From contig CAYJNA010000036.1 in assembly GCA_964371225.1 (NCBI GenBank), forward strand, positions 1 through 21,713: 21,713 nt of DNA, given 5' to 3'. The DNA is from CAYJAD01 sp964371225. GTDB lineage: Bacteria > Desulfobacterota > Desulfovibrionia > Desulfovibrionales > Desulfovibrionaceae. The notes beneath the pieces were generated by a model. It was not told where the DNA came from. It saw nothing but the letters and a program-made list of their open reading frames with translations, and did no database searches. The position numbers were made by a program, and so were the translations under genes. Positions 14,111 to 21,693 of the stretch are shown here, piece after piece. The first letter of the stretch is position 1. Each line of letters opens with the position of its first letter.

Positions 14111-15034
14111 ATGTCTTGTCAAGAACACAAATGTGGCTGGGTTGCCCTTATGGGCCCGCCCAATGCGGGAAAATCCACTTTACTCAACGCCATTTTAGGC
14201 CAAAAAGTAAGTATTGTTACCCCTCGTGCGCAAACCACACGTAACCAAATTGTGGGTATCTTAACCGAAGAAGATGCGCAAATCATCTTCATGGATACCC
14301 CCGGCATGGCGCAAGTAAAAGGACGCCTGAGCAAAACCATGTTACAATCTGCATGGCAAAGTATGGCACAAGCACATATGATTGTGCTCATGCTTGATGG
14401 TGACCTTTATATTCGCAAGCCCGATTTTTTGAAAAGCGACTTGGCGGCTTTGGGTGAAGCCTTGGCCACAGAAGAACGCCCTGTTTGCATTGTTATTAAT
14501 AAAATTGACCTTTTTGCCGACAAGAGCAAAATGCTTCCCCTTTTGGAGCAATTACACGAGCTCTTCCCCCAAGCGGAAATTTTCCCCGTTTCTGCTTTGC
14601 GCCGTAATGGCCTTGAGGATTTGAAAAAATTAATTGCTAGCCGTCTCCCTGAAGCACCTGCTGAATTTCCTGAAGACCAGCTTTCTACAGCTCCTTTACG
14701 CTTCATGGTATCAGAGATTGTGCGCGAAAAACTTTTTTTACATCTTAAGCAAGAAGTTCCCTATTCCGTGGCAGTGGATATTGAACAGTGGGAAGAAGAT
14801 GCCGAGCGCGGGCAAACCATCATTCACGCTGCCATTTATGTGGCGCGTCCTTCGCATAAAGCCATGGTTATTGGTAAGTCCGGCGCTGCCATCAAAGCCA
14901 TTGGCACTGACGCCCGTAAGGATATTATCACCTTACTTGAAGGCAAAGTACATCTAGAACTTTGGGTAAAAGTACGTGAAAACTGGACAGAAGATGTCAA
15001 CTTTTTGCGCAACTTAGGTATGATGGCGGAGTAA
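14111..15034 (+). CDS. era: GTPase Era, 30S ribosome assembly factor
   Basis: This 307-residue GTPase binds the 3' end of 16S rRNA during small-subunit maturation. The P-loop is GPPNAGKST (15-23), switch I has the TTRNQ threonines (42-43), G3 is DTPG (62-65) and G4 is NKID (130-133). The C-terminal KH domain carries VIGKSGAAIKAIGTDARKDI. All core residues are intact and the length is normal. GGAGG lies about 6 bases before ATG 14111. The yggS-like gene follows after only 4 bases, so the two are likely cotranscribed. Confidence 0.97.
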   Translation: MSCQEHKCGWVALMGPPNAGKSTLLNAILGQKVSIVTPRAQTTRNQIVGILTEEDAQIIFMDTPGMAQVKGRLSKTMLQSAWQSMAQAHMIVLMLDGDLYIRKPDFLKSDLAALGEALATEERPVCIVINKIDLFADKSKMLPLLEQLHELFPQAEIFPVSALRRNGLEDLKKLIASRLPEAPAEFPEDQLSTAPLRFMVSEIVREKLFLHLKQEVPYSVAVDIEQWEEDAERGQTIIHAAIYVARPSHKAMVIGKSGAAIKAIGTDARKDIITLLEGKVHLELWVKVRENWTEDVNFLRNLGMMAE

Positions 15035-15038
15035 AACC

Positions 15039-15758
15039 ATGGCCTTTTCTGCTGCGCATATCAAATCTGGTCTTGCCGCAGTGCAAGCCCGCATAGCCAA
15101 AGCTGTCCAAGAGGCTGACAGAGTGCAGCCTCCGACCTTGGTGGCCATTTCCAAATTACACCCTGCTGAGGCCGTACATCATGCGGCTTTGGCCGGGCAA
15201 GTAGACTTTGGAGAAAATTATGTGCAAGAAGCACTGGCTAAACAAAATAGCCTCCATGAAACCTACGCACAAAAAGCTTTACGCTGGCACTTCACAGGCC
15301 ATATTCAAAGCCGTAAAGCCAAAGATGTGGTAGGTCGCTTTGACCTTATCCATACTGTAGACTCGAAAAAACTAGCCCGCATACTGAACGAAAGCGCCAA
15401 ACAAAAAAACATTACACAAGCCATACTTATTCAAGTAAATATTGGCGATGAAGAACAAAAATCCGGCATAGCCACACATGAGCTCCTCAAGCTTGCAGAA
15501 TATATTTTACAATGCCCAAACCTTGAACTGCAAGGGCTTATGTGTCTTCCGCCGGTATTTGACGCTGGCCTTGCCGCGCGTCCGCACTTTGCGCATTTAC
15601 GTCAATTGCGTGATGATCTCATCATGACATTTGGTCAAGAAAGCGTAGGCCAGTTACAACACTTATCCATGGGCATGTCCGGAGATTTAGAGGCAGCCAT
15701 TTTAGAAGGAGCCACCTTGGTACGCGTGGGGACAGATATTTTTGGGTCTCGAAGCTAA
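15039..15758 (+). CDS. yggS: YggS/PROSC-family PLP-homeostasis protein
   Basis: This is a 239-residue single-domain TIM-barrel protein that binds pyridoxal 5'-phosphate and buffers its level; no catalytic reaction is established for the family. Lys39 in LVAISKLHP is the PLP lysine, followed by FGENYVQEA (58-66), WHFTGHIQSRKAK, QVNIGDEEQKSGI and the phosphate-binding MGMSGDLEAAILEGATLVRVGTDIFG at the C-terminus. All hallmarks are present and the length is typical. It starts 4 bases after era. Confidence 0.95.
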   Translation: MAFSAAHIKSGLAAVQARIAKAVQEADRVQPPTLVAISKLHPAEAVHHAALAGQVDFGENYVQEALAKQNSLHETYAQKALRWHFTGHIQSRKAKDVVGRFDLIHTVDSKKLARILNESAKQKNITQAILIQVNIGDEEQKSGIATHELLKLAEYILQCPNLELQGLMCLPPVFDAGLAARPHFAHLRQLRDDLIMTFGQESVGQLQHLSMGMSGDLEAAILEGATLVRVGTDIFGSRS

Positions 15759-15947
15759 AATATAAATGCTGCCATGGCACGTCAAAGCTTGCCTTTGAAA
15801 AATTCCATGAAAGCTGCATTTGTTCTTTGCTTTTTTTCACACTTCTGGTATATTTTGTGCATATTTATTACATGATAAAGATTTGGTTCATTTAAGCGTC
15901 AATTTTCTGTCGTCTTTTTTGCTTGCGAAATAGAGAAGGAGTTTGCC

Positions 15948-16541
15948 ATGGCAGACAATGCCAAGAATAAAGAGCTTCCCGAAGGTGAAGCCCCTCCCAA
16001 GAAGTCAAAAGTAAAGAAATTTTTGATTATCTTCCTTATATTGCTTATCGTCGTTGCTGCTGGCGGTGGTGGAGCGTATTGGTGGCTTTACATGCGTGAA
16101 CCTGCTGAAAACACTCCTGAAGACAATACTACCACCCATACAGAACAGTCGAACACCAGCCAAGGTTCTCACAGCGGCGGTGCCACCAATGCCACAGGAA
16201 CCTCACCGCGCATTGAGAGACCTTCTGTTCTGCCACGTAGCACTGGGCAAGTATTACCCCTTCCTCCTTTTGTAGTAAATTTGTCTGACCCCACAGGCAA
16301 GCGTTACCTTAAGCTGGGCATGGAAGTGGAAGTCAATCAAGATGTTTCAGCCGTGCTTAAAAGCCAAGAAGCTAAAGTGCGTGACGCTGTTATTGTTTTA
16401 TTAGCAGGAAAAACTTTTGCCGATATTTCCTCGGCAGAAGGGAAAATTTTATTAAAAGCAGAAGTTGCAGCTCGCCTAAACCAAATTTTAGGCGGCGCCT
16501 ATGTGGTACGCGTTTACTTTACAGAATTTGTCGTGGAATAA
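15948..16541 (+). CDS. fliL: Flagellar basal-body-associated protein FliL
   Basis: This is a 197-residue single-pass inner-membrane protein. A basic, charged N-terminus precedes one membrane helix (about 25-47, FLIIFLILLIVVAAGGGGAY). A Thr/Ser/Asn-rich linker (about 54-98) follows, then the periplasmic FliL domain (about 100-197) with LPPFVVNLSDPTGKRYLKLG and the C-terminal VRVYFTEFVVE. FliL rings surround the stator and raise torque. AAGGAG lies before ATG 15948. The linker is longer and more repetitive than in enterobacterial FliL. It heads the fliL-N-O-P-Q run; about 190 bases upstream, after yggS, should contain the promoter, but no convincing sigma-28 or sigma-54 site was found. Confidence 0.93.
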   Translation: MADNAKNKELPEGEAPPKKSKVKKFLIIFLILLIVVAAGGGGAYWWLYMREPAENTPEDNTTTHTEQSNTSQGSHSGGATNATGTSPRIERPSVLPRSTGQVLPLPPFVVNLSDPTGKRYLKLGMEVEVNQDVSAVLKSQEAKVRDAVIVLLAGKTFADISSAEGKILLKAEVAARLNQILGGAYVVRVYFTEFVVE

Positions 16542-16568
16542 CGCAAACTAACTAGCAAAGGATATAGT

Positions 16569-17198
16569 ATGAGTAATGATGATCAAGATGCTCTTGCCGC
16601 CGCATGGGCTGCACAATTGGAAGAAGAGGAAGCTGGCGCTGCTGCTGACCCTTTTGAACAAGCGCAAGCTGCTGCTGAAGAGCCTTCCTTGGATTTGCCT
16701 GATACACCAGCAGAATCTGAAGAAGAAGGCGCCCCTACCCTTCCTGCGCAAGATGACCTTATGTCTTCAGACTCCAAAGATGAAGACTTAGCCTCTCGTT
16801 GGGCAGAAGCTCTTGAAGAGGATGAGCACACAGCTGCACAGAAAACACTTACAAAAAATACACTTTCTACACAGGCCAGTGATGCTGTCTTCAAAAATAT
16901 GACAGATATTGCCAAAAAACCTACGGTGGATGGTGCTAAGCGCGAACTGGACTTTATTCTTGATATTCCTTTGGATGTATCCGTAGAATTGGGTCGTACT
17001 CGCTTACTTATTAATGAGCTTTTACAATTGGGCCAAGGTTCTGTGGTAGAACTTAATAAACTTGCTGGTGAACCTTTAGAAGTTTTTGTTAATGGTAAGC
17101 TTGTGGCGCGCGGTGAAGCCGTTGTTATTAACGAAAAGTTTGGTGTACGCCTCACTGATATTATTAGCCCCATGGAAAGAGTAAAACAACTTGGCTAA
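16569..17198 (+). CDS. fliN: Flagellar motor switch protein FliN with extended acidic N-terminus
   Basis: This 209-residue protein forms the bottom of the C-ring. The C-terminal SpoA domain (about 125-205) is standard: DIPLDVSVELGRTRLLINEL, LLQLGQGSVVELNKLAGEPL and GVRLTDIISPMERVKQLG. The N-terminal 90 residues are unusually long, Ala/Glu-rich and acidic. They contain two copies of a short helix motif, DALAAAWAAQLEEEE (7-21) and EDLASRWAEALEEDE (72-86); E. coli FliN has one such copy (DDLWAEALSEQ). The start has AAAGGA upstream. It overlaps fliO by 8 bases. No fliM lies between fliL and fliN. Confidence 0.94.
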   Translation: MSNDDQDALAAAWAAQLEEEEAGAAADPFEQAQAAAEEPSLDLPDTPAESEEEGAPTLPAQDDLMSSDSKDEDLASRWAEALEEDEHTAAQKTLTKNTLSTQASDAVFKNMTDIAKKPTVDGAKRELDFILDIPLDVSVELGRTRLLINELLQLGQGSVVELNKLAGEPLEVFVNGKLVARGEAVVINEKFGVRLTDIISPMERVKQLG

Positions 17199-17670
17199 TA
17201 TTCTTGATGAGGCTGGTAAGGCCACCCAAGAATTAGGACAAGCTGTACAACAAGCAACACCACCCTTACCAGCAGAGAGTGCTTTCTCTTGGGGGGGCTA
17301 TTTTACAGCCATAGGTACCTTATTTATTCTTCTTGCGGTACTTTGGGCGCTGGTTTGGGCTTTACGCAAATACGGAAAGTTTAACTTTATTCCACGGCCG
17401 GGCTCTTTTCCCCGTGATGGTTTACGTCTTGAAGCGCAATTACCCATGGGACCGCGTAAAGGCTTAGCCGTGGTACGTTTTTTAGATAAAAGACTTTTGC
17501 TGGGAGTAACAGATAATCAAATTTCTCTCTTGCAAGAAATTGAGGTAAAAGATGACACAGGCAGCACAGACTTTCAATCTCTTTTGGAGAACGAAGAAGC
17601 ACATGACTCTGCTGACGCTGATCTTGCGTCTCATAAATCTTGTAAATCCCAAGAATCTCATGAATCTTAA
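17191..17670 (+). CDS. fliO: Flagellar biosynthesis protein FliO, TTG start
   Basis: This is a 159-residue single-pass membrane protein that helps FliP assemble into the flagellar export gate. One membrane helix spans about residues 37-60 (YFTAIGTLFILLAVLWALVW), then RKYGKFN and a soluble FliO domain with LRLEAQLPMGPRKGLAVVRF and RLLLGVTDNQISLL. The likely start is TTG 17191, overlapping the fliN stop, because no ATG occurs in frame before the membrane helix; AAAGAG lies upstream. The C-terminal tail is Ser/His/Glu-rich (SHKSCKSQESHES) and overlaps the fliP start. Confidence 0.88.
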   Translation: MANILDEAGKATQELGQAVQQATPPLPAESAFSWGGYFTAIGTLFILLAVLWALVWALRKYGKFNFIPRPGSFPRDGLRLEAQLPMGPRKGLAVVRFLDKRLLLGVTDNQISLLQEIEVKDDTGSTDFQSLLENEEAHDSADADLASHKSCKSQESHES

Positions 17671-18439
17671 AAACACAGCAAAGGGTATTGGCACCTGCGC
17701 TTTAGGCTTTGCTTATGTTTTATTGCTGCCTGTTTTGGCTTTAGCAGCGCAAGATTTGACCATGCCCCCCATGTCACTGACGCTTTCCGGCGGCGCTTCT
17801 GCTCCAGAAAATGTCAGCGTTCTTCTGGAAATTCTTTTCTTACTTACTATTTTATCGGTGGCACCGGCCATTATGCTTACCGTCACCAGCTTTACGCGTA
17901 TCATCATCGTCTTTAGCTTCTTACGTCAAGCCATGGGTGTGCAACAATTACCTCCCACACAAATTTTAGCTTCTTTAGCCATATTTATGTCGGTAATTAT
18001 CATGTATCCTGTGGGCAAAGAAATCAACGATACGGCGCTACAACCCTATTTAGCAGAAACCATAGATTACAGAATTGCTTTGGAACGTGCGCAAATTCCC
18101 TTACGCACTTTCATGTTTAAACACACCCGCGAAAAAGATATTTCCGTTTTTTACGCCATTTCCCGTATGGATTCGCCTAAAAATAAAGATGAAGTGCCCA
18201 CCATGATGTTGGCTGCTGCCTATGTGATTTCTGAGCTGAAAACAGCTTTTACCATTGGCTTTCTCATCTATATACCTTTTCTTGTGCTAGACATGGTAAT
18301 ATCCTCTGTGTTGCTTGCCATGGGTATGATGATGCTTCCCCCCATGATGGTTTCCATGCCCTTTAAATTGCTTCTCTTTGTTATGGTTGATGGCTGGAAC
18401 TTGCTTGTGGGCTCTCTTGTAAACTCCTTCCTACTCTGA
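17660..18439 (+). CDS. fliP: Flagellar export gate protein FliP
   Basis: This is a 259-residue core protein of the flagellar type III export gate. Start ATG 17660 gives a normal FliP N-terminus with a signal-peptide-like segment (LGFAYVLLLPVLALAA) and an 11-base overlap with fliO. Upstream ATGs at 17552 and 17603 are in frame but would add an unusual extension inside fliO. Hallmarks are APAIMLTVTSFTRIIIVFSF, LRQAMGVQQLPPTQIL, RTFMFKHTREKDI, PTMMLAAAYVISELKTAFTIGF, GMMMLPPMMVSMPFKLLLFV and the ending DGWNLLVGSLVNSF. Four membrane helices are visible. All family regions are intact. Confidence 0.94.
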   Translation: MNLKNTAKGIGTCALGFAYVLLLPVLALAAQDLTMPPMSLTLSGGASAPENVSVLLEILFLLTILSVAPAIMLTVTSFTRIIIVFSFLRQAMGVQQLPPTQILASLAIFMSVIIMYPVGKEINDTALQPYLAETIDYRIALERAQIPLRTFMFKHTREKDISVFYAISRMDSPKNKDEVPTMMLAAAYVISELKTAFTIGFLIYIPFLVLDMVISSVLLAMGMMMLPPMMVSMPFKLLLFVMVDGWNLLVGSLVNSFLL

Positions 18440-18451
18440 TGGAGGTATAAA

Positions 18452-18721
18452 ATGACGCCTGAATTTGTTATTGGTTTTGGTCGCCAAGCCATTGAATTAT
18501 GCCTTATGATGGCTTTGCCCATGCTAGGTGTTGGCCTCACCGTGGGTGTGGTGGTAAGTATTATTCAAGCCGCAACCCAAATTCAAGAAATGACGTTAAC
18601 CTTTATTCCTAAGGTTGTTTCCATGTTTATTGCGCTTCTTTTGGCCTTGCCTTGGCTTATGGAACGCATAACTACCTACACACGCGAAGTCTTCATTAAT
18701 ATACCAAAGTATATTCAATAA
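18452..18721 (+). CDS. fliQ: Flagellar export gate protein FliQ
   Basis: This is an 89-residue two-helix membrane protein that packs around FliP/FliR in the export gate. It has the family pattern MALPMLGVGLTVGVVVSI and IQAATQIQEMTLTFIPK, then a second helix VVSMFIALLLALPWLM. Length is typical. GGAGG (18441-18445) lies about 6 bases before the ATG. fliR, flhB and flhA do not follow; a terminator does. Confidence 0.96.
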   Translation: MTPEFVIGFGRQAIELCLMMALPMLGVGLTVGVVVSIIQAATQIQEMTLTFIPKVVSMFIALLLALPWLMERITTYTREVFINIPKYIQ

Positions 18722-18731
18722 ATTATTAAAA

Positions 18732-18765
18732 AGGGTAACTTTTGCTCATAGTCAAAAGTTACCCT
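18732..18765. terminator. Bidirectional terminator between fliQ and the HEAT-like gene
   Basis: AGGGTAACTTTTG (18732-18744) is perfectly complementary to CAAAAGTTACCCT (18753-18765) around an 8-base loop. A and T runs on both sides (TTTTT on the minus strand directly after the stem) let it serve the convergent fli operon and the gene ending at 18815. Confidence 0.85.
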
Positions 18766-18814
18766 AAATTATATTTTTAACATTGCTAAAAGTCGTGGCA
18801 TTCATGGCCTTCAT

Positions 18815-19528
18815 TTACACCAAGGGCGATGCCTCTAATAGCTCGCCAAGCGTCCATTCTTGCAAAACATCCCCATCAAAAATAGTGCAGCTCACAGCTA
18901 AGTCAGCGGCGCTTCCTTGTTGTAATGTTCGTAATAGGGGAAATATCTCAAAACTGGGCACATCTGCCTTGGGGAATTGCCCCAAAGCCCACACTGCCAA
19001 AGCACGGCACACAGCGTCTTCCTCTGCCCCGCTCACATTCTTCATAAGCCAAGGGATAATCTTAGCGCAAAGCTCAGGACGCGCGCCCACTAAGCGCCCC
19101 ACAGCCCAATAACACGAGCGGCGCAGTAAAGCATGGTCACAGTAATTATCGTCGCGCCCTGTATCAATTATATAGGACAATAATATACTGTGAAACTCCA
19201 CAGCCATTTTTTCACTGCGTACTAAAATTTCTGCAAAAGCTTCAGGAATACCCCAACCGATATTGCCAGACTCTTCATTCATGTGCCACATAAGACGACG
19301 CATAATATTACGCGCCTCTTCCGGCTTATGCTTGGCCATTTTTGCTATACAAGGCCCCAATGCATAAGCGGCACGATGTGTCATATCAGCACCGAGTAAT
19401 AAAAAGGAAAGTAAGGGGCCAGTGGCTTCTTTAGGATCCATAGCCTCTATTTCAGCAAGGTGACTTTTCCAGTCATCACCTTGTAAGTATTCACGTAATT
19501 GTTTTTTATGATTGCGCAGGCGTGCCAT
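18815..19528 (-). CDS. HEAT-like repeat protein (DVU0298-type)
   Basis: This is a 237-residue all-helical protein without signal peptide or membrane segment. Helical pairs with HEAT-like spacing run from about residue 35 to 205, including THRAAYALGPCIAKMA, IMRRLMWHMNEESGNIGWGIPEAFAEILV and CDHALLRRSCYWAVGRLVG. I recall this arrangement as a conserved Desulfovibrionaceae family named after DVU0298, whose function is not known; the conserved WHMNEESGNIGWGIPE and RRSCYWAVGRL segments look like a binding surface, as in PBS-lyase/HEAT scaffold proteins. Start ATG 19528 has AAGGAG upstream. It stands alone on the minus strand between fliQ and the HxlR gene. Confidence 0.75.
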   Translation of the reverse strand: MARLRNHKKQLREYLQGDDWKSHLAEIEAMDPKEATGPLLSFLLLGADMTHRAAYALGPCIAKMAKHKPEEARNIMRRLMWHMNEESGNIGWGIPEAFAEILVRSEKMAVEFHSILLSYIIDTGRDDNYCDHALLRRSCYWAVGRLVGARPELCAKIIPWLMKNVSGAEEDAVCRALAVWALGQFPKADVPSFEIFPLLRTLQQGSAADLAVSCTIFDGDVLQEWTLGELLEASPLV

Positions 19529-19623
19529 AAGCTACTCCTTATTAGTAAAATATATCAATTAGAGTAAGGAGCAATGCACACTTTGTCCAGAAAATATTTT
19601 CCCTAGGACGCACATATATAAAA

Positions 19624-19965
19624 CTATTTACAATGTAGCATTTTATGCTTTTCTCCCCAATAATGCATGGCATAAAGAACATCCTTCAGGGTATGCCCGT
19701 ACTCTGTTAGACAATATTCCACTCGAGGCGGCATTTCAGCATAAGCTGTACGCTGTACAATGCCATCACTCTCAAGCTCACGTAATTGGGATGTAAGCAT
19801 TTTTTGCGTTACAGCGGGAATTCTTTTTTGCAATTCTCCGAAGCGCTGTACACCTTGTTTCATAAGAATAAATAAAATGAGGGGCTTCCAACGTCCACCC
19901 ATAACGCTTAGCGTGGCACTTACAGGACAGCCCTGAGGATCAAGATAGGGATGAGCTTGCACCAT
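19624..19965 (-). CDS. HxlR-family winged-helix regulator with a lone N-terminal cysteine
   Basis: This is a 113-residue dimeric DNA-binding protein. CPVSATLSVMGGRWKPLILF (13-32) is the HxlR signature; the recognition helix is in RIPAVTQKMLTSQLRELESDGI, and PPRVEYCLTEYGHTL forms the wing. Cys13 occupies the place of the redox-sensing cysteine of HypR, YodB and QorR. In B. subtilis, HypR controls a nitroreductase gene in response to disulfide and electrophile stress; here two nitroreductase genes lie divergently at 20337 and 20976, so similar control is likely but inferred. AAAGGAA precedes ATG 19965. The protein could repress or activate. Confidence 0.88.
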   Translation of the reverse strand: MVQAHPYLDPQGCPVSATLSVMGGRWKPLILFILMKQGVQRFGELQKRIPAVTQKMLTSQLRELESDGIVQRTAYAEMPPRVEYCLTEYGHTLKDVLYAMHYWGEKHKMLHCK

Positions 19966-20336
19966 AGCAATATTCCTTTGGTTACATTTTTGTGCCTAAG
20001 TATTGTAATTGTGCGTACTTGCCTATTGTGAGCAAAAAGTATAGCAATAAAGTCGGATATAGGCAATGACACATTATTACCCATGTAAAAATATTTTTCT
20101 ACACATTTTATGGAAAAATATAAAGAACAGTACTGCGTTATTTTTCCTATAATACACTACATTTGCACAATTCAAGGCCTTTTTCCCATTCTACAAAAAA
20201 AATACTAGTCTTTCTTTTATCTTAAGTTTTACACTTATGCATACACGTTAATGTCATGCACATAATGTAAGTAAAATTTTATATATTGTTCTAGTCTTTG
20301 TGGAATAACTTCCATCTTTTACTCACAGGAGAACAC
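19966..20336. promoter_or_regulatory. Divergent control region of the HxlR regulator and the nitroreductases
   Basis: This gene-free stretch of 371 bases is AT-rich. Two symmetric elements stand out near the regulator side: AAGTA (19998-20002) with TACTT (20016-20020), and the 8-bp pair TTGCCTAT (20019-20026) with ATAGGCAA (20059-20066). A perfect TATAAT (20149-20154) could be the -10 of a plus-strand promoter, but no good -35 is seen. These are candidate regulator sites. Confidence 0.45.
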
Positions 20337-20960
20337 ATGTTTTCAAGACGATCTTTTTTAAAAAAAGCTACCATTGCCACCACTTTGGGGGCAGTAGCAG
20401 TTCACACAACACCCCTTCTTGCTACAGCAAAGAACACAGTCCCCATGACAGGCATGCAAACTATTTTTACACGCCGTTCTGTACGTCAATTCACCGATGA
20501 AACCATTAGTCCTGAGCACATTGAAACATTGCTCAAAGCAGCCATGCAAGCCCCCAGTGCAGGTAATGAACAGCCTTGGGAATTTTTAGTGGTTACAGAT
20601 AAAGCCAAATTGCAAGAATTACCCAATTTGAAAAAAGGGATTAAAATGGCTAAAAATGCCCCTCTTGGCATTTTAACTTGCTATAATACGGAACTTACAA
20701 GCCCCAATCAAGCCGACTTTGCAGTACAAAGTGTCAGTTGCGCCACACAAAATATACTTCTAGCAGCTCATGCCATGGGCCTTGGCGCCGTTTGGACCAG
20801 CGCCTATCCCAATGAAGCATTTGTGGACGTCTATCGTAAGCTTTTTAACCTTCCTCAAAATATTATCCCTGTGGCATTTGTTGTATTGGGTCATCCAGCA
20901 GCCCCCACAGAACCTAAAAATGATTTTAAACCCGAACGTGTCCACACAAATAAATGGTAA
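20337..20960 (+). CDS. Tat-exported nitroreductase-family flavoprotein (first copy)
   Basis: This 207-residue protein starts at ATG 20337 (AGGAG upstream). Its N-terminus MFSRRSFLKKA is a full Tat signal, SRRxFLK, followed by a hydrophobic stretch and a probable cleavage after LATA (residues 24-27). The rest is a nitroreductase domain: FTRRSVRQFTDE binds the FMN phosphate, APSAGNEQPWEFLVV is the central hallmark, and ILLAAHAMGLGAVWTSAYP and VAFVVLGHPAAPTEPK end it. Such dimeric flavoproteins reduce nitro compounds, quinones or other electrophiles with NAD(P)H; a folded, FMN-loaded enzyme outside the cytoplasm would need another electron source. The gene lies 15 bases before its paralogue. Confidence 0.9.
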   Translation: MFSRRSFLKKATIATTLGAVAVHTTPLLATAKNTVPMTGMQTIFTRRSVRQFTDETISPEHIETLLKAAMQAPSAGNEQPWEFLVVTDKAKLQELPNLKKGIKMAKNAPLGILTCYNTELTSPNQADFAVQSVSCATQNILLAAHAMGLGAVWTSAYPNEAFVDVYRKLFNLPQNIIPVAFVVLGHPAAPTEPKNDFKPERVHTNKW

Positions 20961-20975
20961 AAAAAGGAGCACATC

Positions 20976-21605
20976 ATGAATTTATCACGTAGAAATTTTG
21001 TAACTTTTGGTAGCCTAGCAGCCGCCACATTGGCACTTTCCCCTACCAAAGCCCTTAGCGCTGCTGACCAAGCATCCAATGCCCCCATGGGGGCTTTAGA
21101 TGCCATTATGACGCGTCGTTCCGTGCGCGCTTATACCGAAGAACCTGTATCTGACGCTCACGTAGATACCATTTTAAAAGCCGCCATGCAGGCACCTAGC
21201 GCCTACAATGAACAGCCTTGGGAATTTATTGTGGTACGCAACAAGGAAACCATGCAAAAAGTGGCTGAAATCAATAAGTACGCCCTGCCTGCCAAAAAAG
21301 CTCCCATTGGCATTTTAACCTGCATCAACGAAGATCTTATCAAGCATCAAGATCAAAAAAATTATGGTATCATTGACGTGTCCAATGCCACCATGAACAT
21401 CCTTCTTGCGGCACATGCTTTAGGACTTGGTGCCGTTTGGACAGGTATTTACCCCAATAAAGAACTCATTGGCCCCATGAAAGACCTCTTTAAGCTTCCC
21501 AAAAACATCACCCCCTTAGCCTTTGTGGTCATGGGGCATGTAAAATATCCCCCCAAGCATAAAGACCATTACAAGCCTGAGCGCATTCGTCAGGAAATTT
21601 GGTAG
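20976..21605 (+). CDS. Tat-exported nitroreductase-family flavoprotein (second copy)
   Basis: This 209-residue protein is a close paralogue of the preceding one. It has a twin-arginine signal (LSRRNFVTFG) and a hydrophobic run ending near ALSAA. The nitroreductase core repeats the first copy with few changes: MTRRSVRAYTEE, MQAPSAYNEQPWEFIVV (Gly replaced by Tyr next to the flavin-site Asn), ILLAAHALGLGAVWTGIYP and VVMGHVKYPPKHKDHYKPERI. AAAGGAG stands about 6 bases before ATG 20976. It arose by tandem duplication, probably older than recent because divergence is spread through the whole length. It is likely cotranscribed with the first copy. Confidence 0.9.
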   Translation: MNLSRRNFVTFGSLAAATLALSPTKALSAADQASNAPMGALDAIMTRRSVRAYTEEPVSDAHVDTILKAAMQAPSAYNEQPWEFIVVRNKETMQKVAEINKYALPAKKAPIGILTCINEDLIKHQDQKNYGIIDVSNATMNILLAAHALGLGAVWTGIYPNKELIGPMKDLFKLPKNITPLAFVVMGHVKYPPKHKDHYKPERIRQEIW

Positions 21606-21637
21606 TTTTAAGATTTTGATTTTCTATTTGTGGGGGG

Positions 21638-21651
21638 AAGGGAAACCCCTT
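21638..21651 (+). terminator. Weak candidate terminator after the nitroreductase pair
   Basis: AAGGG (21638-21642) and CCCTT (21647-21651) form a short stem with a 4-base loop, followed by only TT then G. It lies about 33 bases after the second nitroreductase stop. The stem is short and the T run poor. Confidence 0.3.
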
Positions 21652-21678
21652 TTGTAGGGCCAAAAAAACGGTTGCTTT

Positions 21679-21693
21679 CCCCCCCCCCCCCCC
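21679..21693. repeat. Homopolymer of 15 C at the right edge
   Basis: A run of 15 C (21679-21693) within a low-complexity G/C-rich stretch near the last base suggests a contig end or sequencing artefact. It could instead be a real slippage-prone tract, but its position argues for caution with every base after about 21630. Confidence 0.7.

Noticed and set aside
15775..15790. TGGCAC followed by TTGC upstream of fliL, resembling a sigma-54 promoter
   Set aside because: The GG-to-GC spacing is 9, not the required 10 bases, so a functional -24/-12 site is unlikely.
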